Assembly: GCA_963732795.1 (NCBI GenBank)
Contig: CAVTAV010000011.1
Span: 97,023-161,022, forward strand
Length of the DNA stretch: 64,000 bases
Direction of reading: 5' to 3'
From: CAVTAV01 sp963732795
GTDB taxonomy: Bacteria > Pseudomonadota > Alphaproteobacteria > CAVTAV01
The translations under genes and the position numbers were made by a program. Below are positions 1-9,446 of the stretch, in pieces (the first letter of the stretch is position 1; each line of letters opens with the position of its first letter). The notes under the pieces were generated by a model. That model was not told the DNA's origin, did not search any database, and was given only the letters and a program-made list of their open reading frames with translations.

Positions 1-53
1 GCGGCAATCGGCCGCCTCGCCCATTGGGCGGCGTGAAGTGAGATTATGATGGG

Positions 54-392
54 GTGCGTGGGGTGAAGCGGTTTTGTGATCCCCGGCTTTGGGAATTCCT
101 GGATGGTCGTCCGGGCCGGCTTTCCCGATTCCGACTCGCCGCCCGCGAGATTATCGATAGCGACGTCGCGGCGGAGGCGGCGGCCCATCGCCGGCAAAAT
201 CGAGGCCTTCAATCCATCGGCGCTTCCGCCCTTGCCGAACCCGTCCCGCAACGGATGCACGATCTGCTCGCCGCCGCCGTCGACGAGCCCGAGCATCCGC
301 TAGAGCCGCGCGCTTTGTGGCACGCCGGGTATTTCTGGCTTGCCGCGGCGCTCGCCGTTTCGGCAGGCTCGATCCTCTGGTGGGCCCGCTAG
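54..392 (+). CDS. Putative transmembrane anti-sigma factor
   Basis: A 112-residue protein whose first half resembles the N-terminal part of proteobacterial anti-sigma factors (pattern L-x-E-F-L-D-G-R, then a helical stretch with A-A-H-R-R-Q-N, then A-E-P-V-P-Q-R). It ends with one membrane segment at about residues 91-109 followed directly by the C-terminus. It lies 188 bp upstream of an ECF sigma factor on the same strand, which supports a regulatory pairing. In this family the N-terminal helices sequester the sigma factor at the inner face of the membrane. An internal GTG at 63 is an alternative start. The region after the DGR motif matches the family poorly, so an undetected indel is possible. 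There is no zinc-binding HxxxCxxC motif. Confidence 0.5.
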   Translation: MRGVKRFCDPRLWEFLDGRPGRLSRFRLAAREIIDSDVAAEAAAHRRQNRGLQSIGASALAEPVPQRMHDLLAAAVDEPEHPLEPRALWHAGYFWLAAALAVSAGSILWWAR

Positions 393-580
393 CTTTCCCC
401 ATTGGGATGCGGACGCGTGGCAAAGCACAGAAATCTCCCTCAAATCGACACAATCAAACCACAATCGAAAAATAGCTTCCGATCGTCGAGGCCACGCAGC
501 AAGCAACTCAAGATTAGAAGGATCGAGACCAACACACCGATCTCTCGCCTTGTCTTCAATTCTCCACAAGAGGTGATGAC

Positions 581-1153
581 ATGAGTTTGCGCTCGTCGGA
601 CGTCGCGGCCATCGAACAGGAAATACCTCATCTCCGGCGCTTTGCCCGCGCCCGCGTCGGCAATGCCGATCTCGCCGATGACCTGGTCCAAGGTTGCCTC
701 GAACGCGCGATCGAGAACTTCTCGACCTTCACGCGCGGCACCAATCTCAGGGCCTGGCTCCTGACCATCTTGCGCAATCATCAGATCAGCGAATACCGCA
801 AGGCGGCGCGCCGGCCCGAATATGTCTCCATTGACGATGTGAGCTATCTCGAGGCTCAGGCGCCGTCCCAGGACAAGGTTCTGGAAGCGAAGCAGTTCCT
901 CGATCTCTTCGACCGCCTGTCCGATTCCGACCAGGAGATCCTGCTCCTCGTCGGCGCCGAAGGCCTCAAATACGAAGAGGCCGCGGACGTGGTCGGCATT
1001 CCGGTCGGCACCGTGCGCTCCCGCGTGTTCCGCGCCCGCGAGCGGCTCCAAACCATGGCCTCCCGCATGAATGCCGTCGGCGATACCGCCCGCACCGTGT
1101 CGAAACGCGGATCAGCGATCTCCGGCATCGGTTCCCATCCTCACTTCGCCTGA
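581..1153 (+). CDS. ECF-family RNA polymerase sigma factor
   Basis: A 190-residue sigma-70 family protein of the extracytoplasmic-function type. Region 2 (about residues 12-75) carries the A-D-D-L-V-Q core-binding stretch and the G-T-N-L-R-A-W-L promoter-melting helix. Region 4 (about 105-160) ends in the helix-turn-helix with V-G-I-P-V-G-T-V-R-S-R-V-F-R-A-R. The ATG at 581 is preceded by AAGAGGTGATG, a good ribosome binding site. A tail of about 30 residues after region 4 is longer than usual and polar. The upstream gene looks like its anti-sigma factor, although in many such pairs the sigma gene comes first. The stimulus and regulon cannot be read from this window. Confidence 0.85.
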   Translation: MSLRSSDVAAIEQEIPHLRRFARARVGNADLADDLVQGCLERAIENFSTFTRGTNLRAWLLTILRNHQISEYRKAARRPEYVSIDDVSYLEAQAPSQDKVLEAKQFLDLFDRLSDSDQEILLLVGAEGLKYEEAADVVGIPVGTVRSRVFRARERLQTMASRMNAVGDTARTVSKRGSAISGIGSHPHFA

Positions 1154-1181
1154 CGTCCCTCCAGACGATCTTCAGCGAAAA

Positions 1182-1215
1182 ACGCCCCGCGCATCATGTC
1201 CGATGCGCGGGGCGT
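1182..1215 (-). terminator. Rho-independent terminator of the outer-membrane protein gene
   Basis: A perfect 14-bp GC-rich stem (ACGCCCCGCGCATC and its complement) closes a 6-nt loop. On the minus strand the stem is followed by a run of five T, the arrangement of an intrinsic terminator for the minus-strand gene that stops at 1240. It lies in the gap between two convergent genes and may also help stop transcription from the sigma factor gene. Confidence 0.8.
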
Positions 1216-1239
1216 GATCGCTCTAGGCTTGCCTGCAGG

Positions 1240-1848
1240 CTAGAAGTAAAGCGCGGCGGCACCCATGACCCGGCTCTTGCCGGGACTGAAGGTTGCCGTG
1301 GGCGACGTGGTCAGCGGCGTCGCACTGTTGAAGTTAGTGTGATCGTATTCGAGGCGGACGGCGAGATTGGCCAGCAGGCCGAGCTCGACGCCGGCGCCGT
1401 ATTTGAAGCCGTCGAAATTATGCTTCGACGTGCTCAGGCTGTCGCTGAAACGAAACGCCGCATTCTCGTAGCCGGCTCGGCCATAGACGAGAAAGCGACC
1501 GCCCAGCAGATAGCCGACCCGGCCGGTCAGGCCGAAAGTCCGTTTGGACTTGCCGGAGAAGATCGTGACGCCGTTGTTGAAATTGAAGTCGTTGTGGTCC
1601 AGCGACACGTCGCCTTCGGCGCCGATCACGATGTTGGGCAGAACTTTGAAATCGAGGCCGGCGATCATGCCGTAGCCGAAATTCGAATTGCTACCGACAT
1701 GGACGCCCGAGCCGTTCACGTGCACGGCGTCTTTGTCCACGCCGGCTTCGGCTCCGATATAGAATCCGTTGAAAACCTCGGCATTGGCCGGAAGCGCGAT
1801 GGCCGTACCGGTGAGAAGCGCCGCCCCCGCCAAGATGAGCTTTTTCAT
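1240..1848 (-). CDS. Outer-membrane beta-barrel protein (opacity porin family)
   Basis: A 202-residue secreted protein. It starts MKKLILAGAALLTGTAIA, with signal-peptide cleavage after P-A-N-A near residue 22. The mature part has the alternating pattern of an eight-stranded OmpA/opacity-type barrel: G-F-Y-I-G-A-E-A-G at the start, repeated G-x-x-G-R-V-G-Y-L and aromatic-rich strands, and the typical C-terminal strand ending A-A-L-Y-F. Start 1848 is preferred over a longer frame because GAGGAAA lies 8 nt upstream and the signal peptide begins there. It is a single-gene unit with its own terminator. Related alphaproteobacterial proteins are abundant surface proteins of unspecified function. Confidence 0.8.
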   Translation of the reverse strand: MKKLILAGAALLTGTAIALPANAEVFNGFYIGAEAGVDKDAVHVNGSGVHVGSNSNFGYGMIAGLDFKVLPNIVIGAEGDVSLDHNDFNFNNGVTIFSGKSKRTFGLTGRVGYLLGGRFLVYGRAGYENAAFRFSDSLSTSKHNFDGFKYGAGVELGLLANLAVRLEYDHTNFNSATPLTTSPTATFSPGKSRVMGAAALYF

Positions 1849-1997
1849 GCGATATTTCCTCGTTGCGTTTACAGGTACTCTAACCGTCCCAAAATCGGAC
1901 AGGGACAGTCCCGACAATCAACTCGCGGGACGGGGAAAAGTTCCTGAGGCGTGATCAAATGTTAGTCACATTGCGACAGTTCGCGTGACCTTTCGGG

Positions 1998-2177
1998 CTA
2001 AACGCTGGCGCGTTCTGCCTGCTCGCGGCGCTTGGCAATGCGGGGCGCCATGCGCGCCGAGGCCTTCTCGACGATCTCGGACCCGGCGGCATCCTTCGAC
2101 CCGCCCTCGAAGGGCGGCGCGGGAGCGTATTCCAGGATGAGCATCTGGATCCTGGCGGCTTCCTCGCCGCGCAGAGT
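1998..2177 (-). pseudogene. 3' remnant of a DJ-1/PfpI family gene
   Basis: Reading the minus strand from about 2177 to the stop at 1998 gives a peptide of about 60 residues (L-R-G-E-E-A-A-R-I-Q-M-L-I-L-E-Y-A-P-A-P-P-F, then E-G-G-S-K-D-A-A). This resembles the C-terminal end of DJ-1/PfpI proteins of the isocyanide-hydratase-like group, which end in an A-x-x-I-Q-L-x-x-E-Y-x-P-x-P-P-F segment. The catalytic-cysteine domain that should precede it is absent; the sequence upstream leads straight into the oppositely oriented mutase gene. It is most simply a gene fragment left by a deletion. Identification rests on remembered family similarity over a short stretch. Confidence 0.45.
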
Positions 2178-2245
2178 TTGACTATTGGCCCGCCCGGCAC
2201 AATACTGAATCGACTTTTGTGCACTGCGGCATGGCTGGCCGACCC

Positions 2246-4388
2246 ATGACCAAAAAGCCCACGATCAAGGACTGGAAAGCCCAAGCGGAGCAGGAGCTTC
2301 GCGGCAGACCGGTGGATTCTCTCGCCTGGCGGACGCCGGAGGGGATCGAGGTCAAACCGCTCTATACGGCGGCAGATCTGGAGGGGCTCGAGGGTGTCGA
2401 TAGCTTGCCGGGTCTCGCGCCCTATCTCCGGGGCGCGCGGGCGACGATGTATGCGAACCGGCCGTGGACAATCCGTCAGTATGCCGGGTTCTCGACGGCG
2501 GAAGAATTCGAACGCCTTCTATCGCCGCAATCTCGCGGCCGGGCAGATGGGGCTGTCGGTCGCGTTCGATCTCGCGACCCATCGGGGCTACGATTCCGAT
2601 CATCCGCGCGTCGTCGGCGACGTGGGCAAGGCGGGGGTCGCGATCGATTCGGTCGAGGATATGAAAATCCTGTTCGACCGGATCCCGCTCGACAAGATGT
2701 CGGTCTCTATGACCATGAACGGCGCGGTGCTGCCCTGCCTCGCCGGCTATATCGTCGCGGCGGAGGAGCAGGGTGTTTCGCAGGATCAGCTCTCGGGGAC
2801 GATCCAGAACGACATCCTCAAGGAGTTCATGGTCCGCAACACCTATATCTATCCGCCCGAGCCTTCGATGCGGATCGTCGCGGACATCATCGCCTATACC
2901 GCCAAGAACATGCCGCGGTTCAATTCGATCTCGATCTCCGGCTATCACATTCAGGAGGCCGGCGCGACGGCGGTCCAGGAGCTTGCTTTCACCCTGGCGG
3001 ACGGCGAAGAATATGTGAAAGCGGCCTTGGCGCGGGGATTGGCGATCGACGATTTCGCGCCCCGGCTGTCGTTCTTTTTCGGGATCGGCATGAACTTCTT
3101 CATGGAGATCGCGAAGCTGCGGGCAGCGCGGTTCCTGTGGTCGCGGATGGTCTCGGCCTATGGGCCCAACAATCCGGCCTCGCTGATCCTGCGCACCCAT
3201 TGCCAGACCTCGGGTGTTAGTCTCACCGAGCAGGATCCCTACAACAACATCATCCGCACCGCGTACGAGGCGCTTGCGGCGGTGCTCGGTGGGACGCAGA
3301 GCCTCCATACCAATTCCTTCGACGAGGCGGTGGCGTTGCCGACCGATTTTTCGGCCCGCATCGCCCGCAACACCCAGCTCATCCTCGCCGAGGAGACCGG
3401 CATTCCGGCGGTCGTCGATCCTTTGGGCGGCAGCTATTACCTCGAATCCCTGACCCATTCCCTGGCGCACGCCGCCTGGGAGTTGATCGAGGAAGTCACC
3501 GCGCTCGGCGGTATGACCAAGGCGATCGAGGAAGGCATGCCGAAGCTCCGCATCGAGGAGGCGGCGGCGCGGCGTCAGGCCCGAATCGACCGGGGCGACG
3601 AGGCGATCATCGGCGTCAACAAATACAGAGCGGAGGAAGCGCATCCGATCCCGTTCCGCGAGGTCGACAACACGGCCGTGCGCGAGGCCCAGATCGCGCG
3701 GCTCAAGAACGTCCGCGCGAGCCGCGACGACGCGAAATGCCGGGCCGCCCTCGACGCCTTGGAGAAGGGCGCGGCGGGCGACGGGAACCTGCTCGCGCTT
3801 TCGATCGACGCCGTGCGGGCGCGGGCGACGGTCGGCGAGATCTCGGATGCGCTGGAGAAGGTCTTCACGCGCCACGAGGCAAAAATCAAATCGGTTTCCG
3901 GCGTCTATGGCTCGGCCTATGGCGATGGCGACGGCATGTCGGCCGTCCGCGCGGAGATCGAGGACTATAAGCGCCGCGAAGGCAAGAAGCCGCGCCTTCT
4001 GGTCGTGAAGATGGGCCAGGACGGCCATGACCGCGGCTCGAAGGTCGTCGCCTCGGCGTTCCGCGATATCGGCTTCGAAGTCGAGCATGGGCCGATGTTC
4101 CAGACGCCGGAGGAGGCCGCGCGCGAGGCCGTGAAGATCGGCGCCAATGTTGTCGGCGTCTCGACCCTCGCGGGCGGCCACAAGACGTTGGTTCCCGCCC
4201 TGATCGAAGCCCTCCGCGCCGACGGCGGCAAGGACATCCGTGTCGTCTGCGGCGGCGTCATCCCGCCCCAGGACTACGAGTTCCTGCGCAAGGCGGGCGT
4301 CTCCGCGATCTATGGCCCCGGCACCAACATTCCTCAGGCGGCCGGCGAGGTGCTCCGGCTTATCACGCGACGCAACGCGCCTCTTTAG
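2246..4388 (+). CDS. scpA: Methylmalonyl-CoA mutase (frameshifted in this sequence)
   Basis: The adenosylcobalamin-dependent mutase that interconverts (R)-methylmalonyl-CoA and succinyl-CoA. The N-terminal catalytic barrel shows the conserved block Y-A-G-F-S-T-A-E-E-S-N-A-F-Y-R-R-N and G-L-S-V-A-F-D-L-A-T-H-R-G-Y-D-S-D. The C-terminal cobalamin-binding domain (from about residue 583) carries D-G-H-D-R-G, whose His is the lower axial cobalt ligand. An extra T near 2506 breaks the frame between E-E and S-N. With it removed the protein is about 713 residues, normal for the family. The start at 2246 gives M-T-K-K-P, as in relatives. No meaB chaperone or second mutase subunit lies next to it, so it is the single-subunit form. 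Confidence 0.9.
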
Positions 4389-4465
4389 CCGGACATTCGC
4401 CCTTGTGATCGTTGCCGTTCCGACGGCAGAATGACGCCGTTCTAGCAACGGGAGGGGGAACACTC

Positions 4466-5440
4466 ATGGCTCGGAAGCTTTCGATCTGCATCGTGTTCGG
4501 TATTGCGGTGCTGGGCGCCGTGTCCGCGTCGGCCGGGGAAATCAAGCCCGCCATGACCTGCGACCGAGCCTGCCTCTATGGCTTTCTCGACAAATATCTC
4601 GACGCGCTCGTGAAAAGAGACGTGTCGGAACTGCCGCTGGCTGAACACGCGCGATATTCCGAAAATAGCGTCGAAATGGCCTTCGGCGATGGCATGTGGA
4701 ACACGATCAGCAGTCGCGGCGACTACGACTTCCGCCTGGCCGATACGAAGACCGGCAATGTCGGCTGGTACGGCACCGTCGACGAAAACGGTAAAGAGGC
4801 GGCCGTAGGACTCCGCCTCAAGGTTAAAGAAGGGCTGATCACCGAAGCCGAGACCATCCTCGCGCGCCAGGACGGCAACGGGCCGTTCCCGAATCCCCAG
4901 CCGCAATTGCTGAAGACCGTGCCCATCAATAATCGCATCGAGCCGGTCGACACGCGCCGGCCCCGGGAGCGGCTGATCTCCATCGCCGACGGGTATTTCG
5001 ACACGTTGCAGCTCAACGACGGCACGATCTTCACCCAGTTCTCCCCCGATTGTAATCGTCGCGAGAACGGCTTCCAGACGACGAACAACAAGAATCCCGG
5101 CATCCCCGGCGCGGTTCTGTCACTCGGTTGCGAAGCCCAATTCAAGACGGGCAATTTCCGCTTCGATGACCGCCTGCGAGCCCGCCGCTTTCCGCTGGTG
5201 GACGAGGAACGTGGCCTCGTCATGGCCGGTGCCTTCATTGATCATTCCGGCAAGCTTCAGAAGGTGAAGTTGACCGACGGCCGTGTGATCGAGTCGCTGT
5301 TCAAGACGCCCCACTCCTACGTTCTGCTTGAAACGTTCAAGATCGTGGACGGGAAGATTTGCCAGGTCGAAGCCGTGTTCACGGACGTTCCCTACAGAAT
5401 GCCGTCGCCTTGGTTCCATCCGCACGGCAATCATCAATAG
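4466..5440 (+). CDS. Secreted protein with two NTF2-like (SnoaL-type) domains, copy 1
   Basis: A 324-residue protein with a signal peptide (MARKLSICIVFGIAVLGAV, cleaved near A-S-A-G at 23). Two similar domains follow, each about 130 residues and each opening with a Y-x-x-x-L-D/F-x-T-L-type helix. Domain 1 has R-Y-S-E-N-S-V-E-M and G-N-V-G-W-Y-G; domain 2 has C-N-R-R-E-N-G-F-Q-T-T and V-D-E-E-R-G-L-V-M-A. This is the pattern of tandem NTF2-like/SnoaL domains seen in several uncharacterised bacterial proteins; no catalytic function can be assigned. Cys pairs near the mature N-terminus (C-D-R-A-C) fit a periplasmic location. It is the first of three tandem paralogues. GGGAGGGGG precedes the ATG. 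Confidence 0.6.
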   Translation: MARKLSICIVFGIAVLGAVSASAGEIKPAMTCDRACLYGFLDKYLDALVKRDVSELPLAEHARYSENSVEMAFGDGMWNTISSRGDYDFRLADTKTGNVGWYGTVDENGKEAAVGLRLKVKEGLITEAETILARQDGNGPFPNPQPQLLKTVPINNRIEPVDTRRPRERLISIADGYFDTLQLNDGTIFTQFSPDCNRRENGFQTTNNKNPGIPGAVLSLGCEAQFKTGNFRFDDRLRARRFPLVDEERGLVMAGAFIDHSGKLQKVKLTDGRVIESLFKTPHSYVLLETFKIVDGKICQVEAVFTDVPYRMPSPWFHPHGNHQ

Positions 5441-5453
5441 CGAGAGACCTTAA

Positions 5454-6442
5454 ATGCTTCGAATAAGCCTGGCGTTCGGTGCTGCAGTGACGGTTGCCCT
5501 GGCACTGATGACGCCGGCGGCATTGGCAGCCGAGAAAAGTGAGGTGGTGAAGCCGGCCGCTCGGTGCGACCGACAGTGCCTGTATGGCTATCTCGACGAA
5601 TATCTCGATGCCCTGAAGGCGAAGGATCCTTCACGTCTGCCGCTCGCAGAGTTCGGTGCGGTTCAGCGAGAACAACGTCATGATGAGCATCGGCGACGGG
5701 CTCTGGAACACGATCAGCGGCATCGGTGATTATGATCTCCGGTTCGCCGATACCAAGAGCGGCAATGTCGGCTGGTACGGCGTGGTCAACGAGAACGGCA
5801 ACTTGGCGCTGATCGCTCTGCGCATCCGGGTTCAGCAAGGGTTGATCACGGAGGTCGAGTCCGTGTTGAGGCGTCAGGAGGGCAAGGGCCCGTTCCCCAA
5901 TGCCCAGCCGCAGATGTTGAAGAAGATGCCGATTCTGGAACGGATCGAGCCGGAGAACACCCGCAGCTCGCGCGAACGTCTGATTTCCCTCGCCGACGGG
6001 TACTTCAGCACATTGCAGCAGGACGACGGCACGATTTCACACGGTGTTCGACAAAGACTGCAACCGGCAGGAAAATGGCTTCCAGACCACGAACCAACCC
6101 AATTCGCCGGTGCCGGGCGACATCATGAAGCTCGGCTGCGAAGCCCAATTCAAGACCGGCAATTTCCGCTACGACGACCGACTACGCGAGCGGCGCTACC
6201 CGGTCGTGGACGAGGAGCGGGGGCTCGTCATGGCGAGTGCCTTCATCGATCACTCCGGCCGGCTTCAGCACGTCGTCTTGACCGATGGTACCGTCGTCCC
6301 GACGCATTACAAAACGCCGCATTCCTACGTGTTGTTCGAGCTCTTCAAGATCGTCGACGGCAAGATCCGGCAAATTGAGGCGGTGTTCACTACGGTGCCC
6401 TACAACATGCCGTCACCCTGGGTTCACCACCATCATCATTGA
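5454..6442 (+). CDS. Secreted protein with two NTF2-like domains, copy 2 (two frameshifts)
   Basis: Paralogue of the preceding gene, 13 bp downstream of it. It has a signal peptide (MLRISLAFGAAVTVALALM, cleaved after A-L-A-A), the same C-D-R-Q-C pair and the same two NTF2-like domains. Extra T residues near 5652 (L-P-L-A-E / V-R-F-S-E-N) and near 6036 (D-G-T-I / H-T-V-F-D) break the frame. Without them the product is 328 residues, colinear with copy 1. The C-terminus ends P-W-V-H-H-H-H-H, a natural five-histidine tail where copy 1 has H-P-H-G-N-H-Q. Function unknown. Confidence 0.55.
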
Positions 6443-6449
6443 GGAAACG

Positions 6450-7334
6450 ATGGCGCAACCGATCACCCGTTACGACCGGGAGGCCCTTTACGGCTTCCTC
6501 GACGCTTATTTAGACGCGCTCACCGACAAGCATCCCGCGCGCCTGCCTCTGGCGAAAGGCGCCCGGTTCTCGGAGAACAGCGTCGAGCTCGATATCGGCG
6601 ACGGGCTGTGGAACACGATCAACCGGCGCGGCGACTATGACCTCCGTTTCGCCGATCCGGTCACCGGCAATGTCGGCTGGTTCGGAGTCGTCTACGAGCA
6701 CGACAACCCGGCGGCGATCGGACTCAGGATCAAGGTGGAGGATGGGCTGATCACCGAGGTCGAAACCGTGCTCGCGCGGCGCGAAGGCGATGCGCCATTC
6801 CCCAATCCCAACCCCGAAGGCCTCAAGGACAAGCCGATCCTGAACGAGATCGTACCGCCCGACCAACGCGTGCCCCGCGCCCGGATGCGATCGATCGCGA
6901 ACGGCTATTTCAGCACGCTCGAGCTCAATGACGGCACCCTGTTCACGTCCCTCGACCCCAACTGCAATCGCGTCGAAAACGGGGTCCAGACCACCAACAA
7001 TCCGTCGGTCCGGCCCGGCGAGCCACTCTATACGCTTGGTTGCATCGATCAGTTCAAGACCGGCAACTATCGCTACGACGATGAGCTGCGCGCCCGCCGC
7101 TTTCCCCTGATCGACGAGGAGCGCGGACTCGTTCTCGCCGGCGCGTTCATCGACCATTCGGGTCGGCTGGCCGAAGTCCGATGGACCGACGGAAGGGTGC
7201 GCCGGTCGCCTTACCGCACGCCGCATTCCTACTGCGTACTGGAGCTGTTCAAGATCGTCGGCGGCCGGATCTGCCAAGTCGAAGCCGTCTTCTGCACCGT
7301 CACCTACCACATCCCCACGCCCTGGGCCGACTGA
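6450..7334 (+). CDS. Protein with two NTF2-like domains, copy 3, without signal peptide
   Basis: The third tandem paralogue, 294 residues and intact. It starts M-A-Q-P-I-T-R-Y-D-R-E-A-L-Y-G-F-L-D, so the whole signal peptide and the C-D-R-x-C pair are missing and the protein should stay in the cytoplasm. Both NTF2-like domains are kept (R-F-S-E-N-S-V-E-L, G-N-V-G-W-F-G, C-N-R-V-E-N-G-V-Q-T-T, I-D-E-E-R-G-L-V-L-A). GAGGAAACG sits directly before the ATG at 6450, 7 bp after the stop of copy 2, so the three are probably cotranscribed. A split between secreted and cytosolic forms of one family is unusual; the role is unknown. Confidence 0.6.
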   Translation: MAQPITRYDREALYGFLDAYLDALTDKHPARLPLAKGARFSENSVELDIGDGLWNTINRRGDYDLRFADPVTGNVGWFGVVYEHDNPAAIGLRIKVEDGLITEVETVLARREGDAPFPNPNPEGLKDKPILNEIVPPDQRVPRARMRSIANGYFSTLELNDGTLFTSLDPNCNRVENGVQTTNNPSVRPGEPLYTLGCIDQFKTGNYRYDDELRARRFPLIDEERGLVLAGAFIDHSGRLAEVRWTDGRVRRSPYRTPHSYCVLELFKIVGGRICQVEAVFCTVTYHIPTPWAD

Positions 7335-7480
7335 ACGCCCGGCGCGATAGGTCGCCGCCCTTGAATTTCGCTCTCCCGTATTAGACACTTCCGCCTATTG
7401 GGCTGGAAGATGTCGAGGGATTTACCGCAGTTGGCGCGGCCCGAAGTTCATGACATAGGCCAAATCCTGGGGGGCGAGAC

Positions 7481-9410
7481 ATGACGCGTTTCATCGCACT
7501 TCTCATCTGCTGCGTGATCGGCTCGGCGTCGGCTGCGGCCGGGGACCAGAAATACAAGGCCGATCCTCTGGCGGTGAAATTCGGCTCCGTCGCGGATGTT
7601 CGGGGCATGCGGCTTTCGCCCGACGGCATGAAGGTCTCGGTGCTGAAATGGGTCCCGCAGGACGTGCCCGCGCTCGTGATCTTCGATCTCGCGAAGAAGC
7701 AGGGTCGGCTGGTGGCCGGCAGCAAGAAGGGCGAGGCGGAAATCCGCTGGTGCGACTGGGCAAACAACGACCGTCTGCTTTGCGGCTACCGCCTTATCGC
7801 CAACATCTTCGGCGCCGGCGGCTATCTCTCCATGACGCGTCTCGTCGGCGTCAATACCGACGGCTCCAAGCTCAAGACCCTGATCGATCCCCGACAGGAG
7901 GACGCCGGTCAATTCAAGCAGTACCGGGACCGCATCGTGGATTGGTTGGTGGACGATCCGGAAGACGTGCTGGTTCAGGTGCCGACCGGCTACGGCTCGG
8001 GTGTCGGCAAGCTCGACATTTTTTCCGGCCATATCACGTCGGACATCTCCCAGCACGACCGGACCTATGACTGGATCGCCGACGGCCGCGGCAACACCCG
8101 CTTATACGACGCGATCGAGGACAACAAGTCGAAGTGGTATGTGCGCCGGACGGAGGATGCGCCTTGGACGTTGCTGCACGAATCGAAGATGGACGATCTG
8201 GACGACCATTTTACGCCCGCCGGATTCGGCGCGAACGAGAACGCGTTGCTCTATTTCGAGACCTATGAAGGGCACATCGCGCTTTGGGCAGAGGATCTCT
8301 CCAAGAACGAGAAACCGCACGTCGTCTTTTCCAATCCGGATGTCGATGTCAGCGGACTGCTGACGCTCGGGAAACACCAGCGGCTGGCGGCGGTGCGCTA
8401 TTACAGCGACCGGCCCCGCTGGCATTTCGTCGACGACCGGATCGCCAAAGTGCACGACGAGGTGATGGCTCTGTTTCCCAATCAGAATGTCGATGTGATC
8501 GACGAGAGCTGGGACCAGAAATACTATCTCGTCATCGTCTCGGGCGCGTCGAACCCCGGGACGCTCTACCGCTTCGTTCGCGAGTTCGAACACATTGCAG
8601 GCGCTCGCGCGCATCTATCCCAAATTGGCCGACACGACCATGGCGCCGGTCAAGCCGATCACCTTCAAGGCGCGCGACGGAGTCGACATTCCGGGCTATC
8701 TGACGCGGCCGGCATCAGCCGTGAAGGGACCGCTGCCGACCGTCGTGCTCCCCCATGGCGGGCCACAGTCGAGAGACGTATGGTCGTTCGATTCCATCGT
8801 GCAGTTCCTGGCGGCGAACGGCTATGCGGTGCTGCAGGTCAATTTCCGCGGTTCGGGCGGATACGGCCAGGACTGGGCCGGCGTCGGCGGGTTCCAGAAC
8901 TGGCGCCAGGCGATCAACGACATCACCGACGGCGCCAAGTCGCTCATCGAGAACGGTACGTCGGACCCCAAGCGGATCTGCATCGTGGGCTGGAGCTATG
9001 GCGGCTACGCGGCGCTGATGAGCGTGATCGAAGAACAGACTCTATACAAATGCGCGGTCAGCATTGCGGGGGTCACCGATATCAAGGATCTGGTCGGCAA
9101 ATATTCGCGCTTCGTCGGCTATTCCCAGGTCAATGCCTTCGCCGGCGACAACGCCCAGACCCTCGCCCAAGGTTCGCCCCAGAGCCGCGCCGACGAGATC
9201 AAGGTGCCGGTGCTCATGTTCCAGGGAGACCACGACCTGAACGTGCCGGAGGAGCAGGGTAAGGCGATGGCCGTCCAGCTCGAGAACGCCCATGTTCCGC
9301 ATCAATACATCGTCTACAAGGACGTCGAGCACGACATCATGCGCAACCAATACCGCATCGACATGCTCTCCAGGATCGGCGAGTTCCTGAAAAAGAATAT
9401 TGGCTCTTAG
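7481..9410 (+). CDS. S9-family serine peptidase, secreted (one frameshift)
   Basis: A prolyl-oligopeptidase-type hydrolase with a signal peptide (MTRFIALLICCVIGSASA). A WD-like beta-propeller region occupies about residues 40-390 and an alpha/beta-hydrolase domain about 400-640. The hydrolase part shows oxyanion motif P-H-G-G-P, nucleophile elbow G-W-S-Y-G-G (Ser codon at 8994), G-D-H-D-L-N-V-P with the acid (codon about 9234) and V-E-H-D with the histidine. An extra G near 8597 breaks the frame between propeller and hydrolase domain (E-H-I / A-L-A-R-I-Y-P-K). Corrected length is about 642 residues. It is the active member of a tandem pair. The substrate is presumably peptides in the periplasm; specificity cannot be read. 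Confidence 0.8.
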
Positions 9411-9446
9411 CGCCGATCCAAATATCGCTGATTGGTCGAGGGACGG

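Noticed and set aside
2352..4463. Minus-strand open frame of 703 codons opposite the mutase gene
   Set aside because: Arginine- and aspartate-rich composition without domains; it is the antisense shadow of a GC-rich conserved gene.
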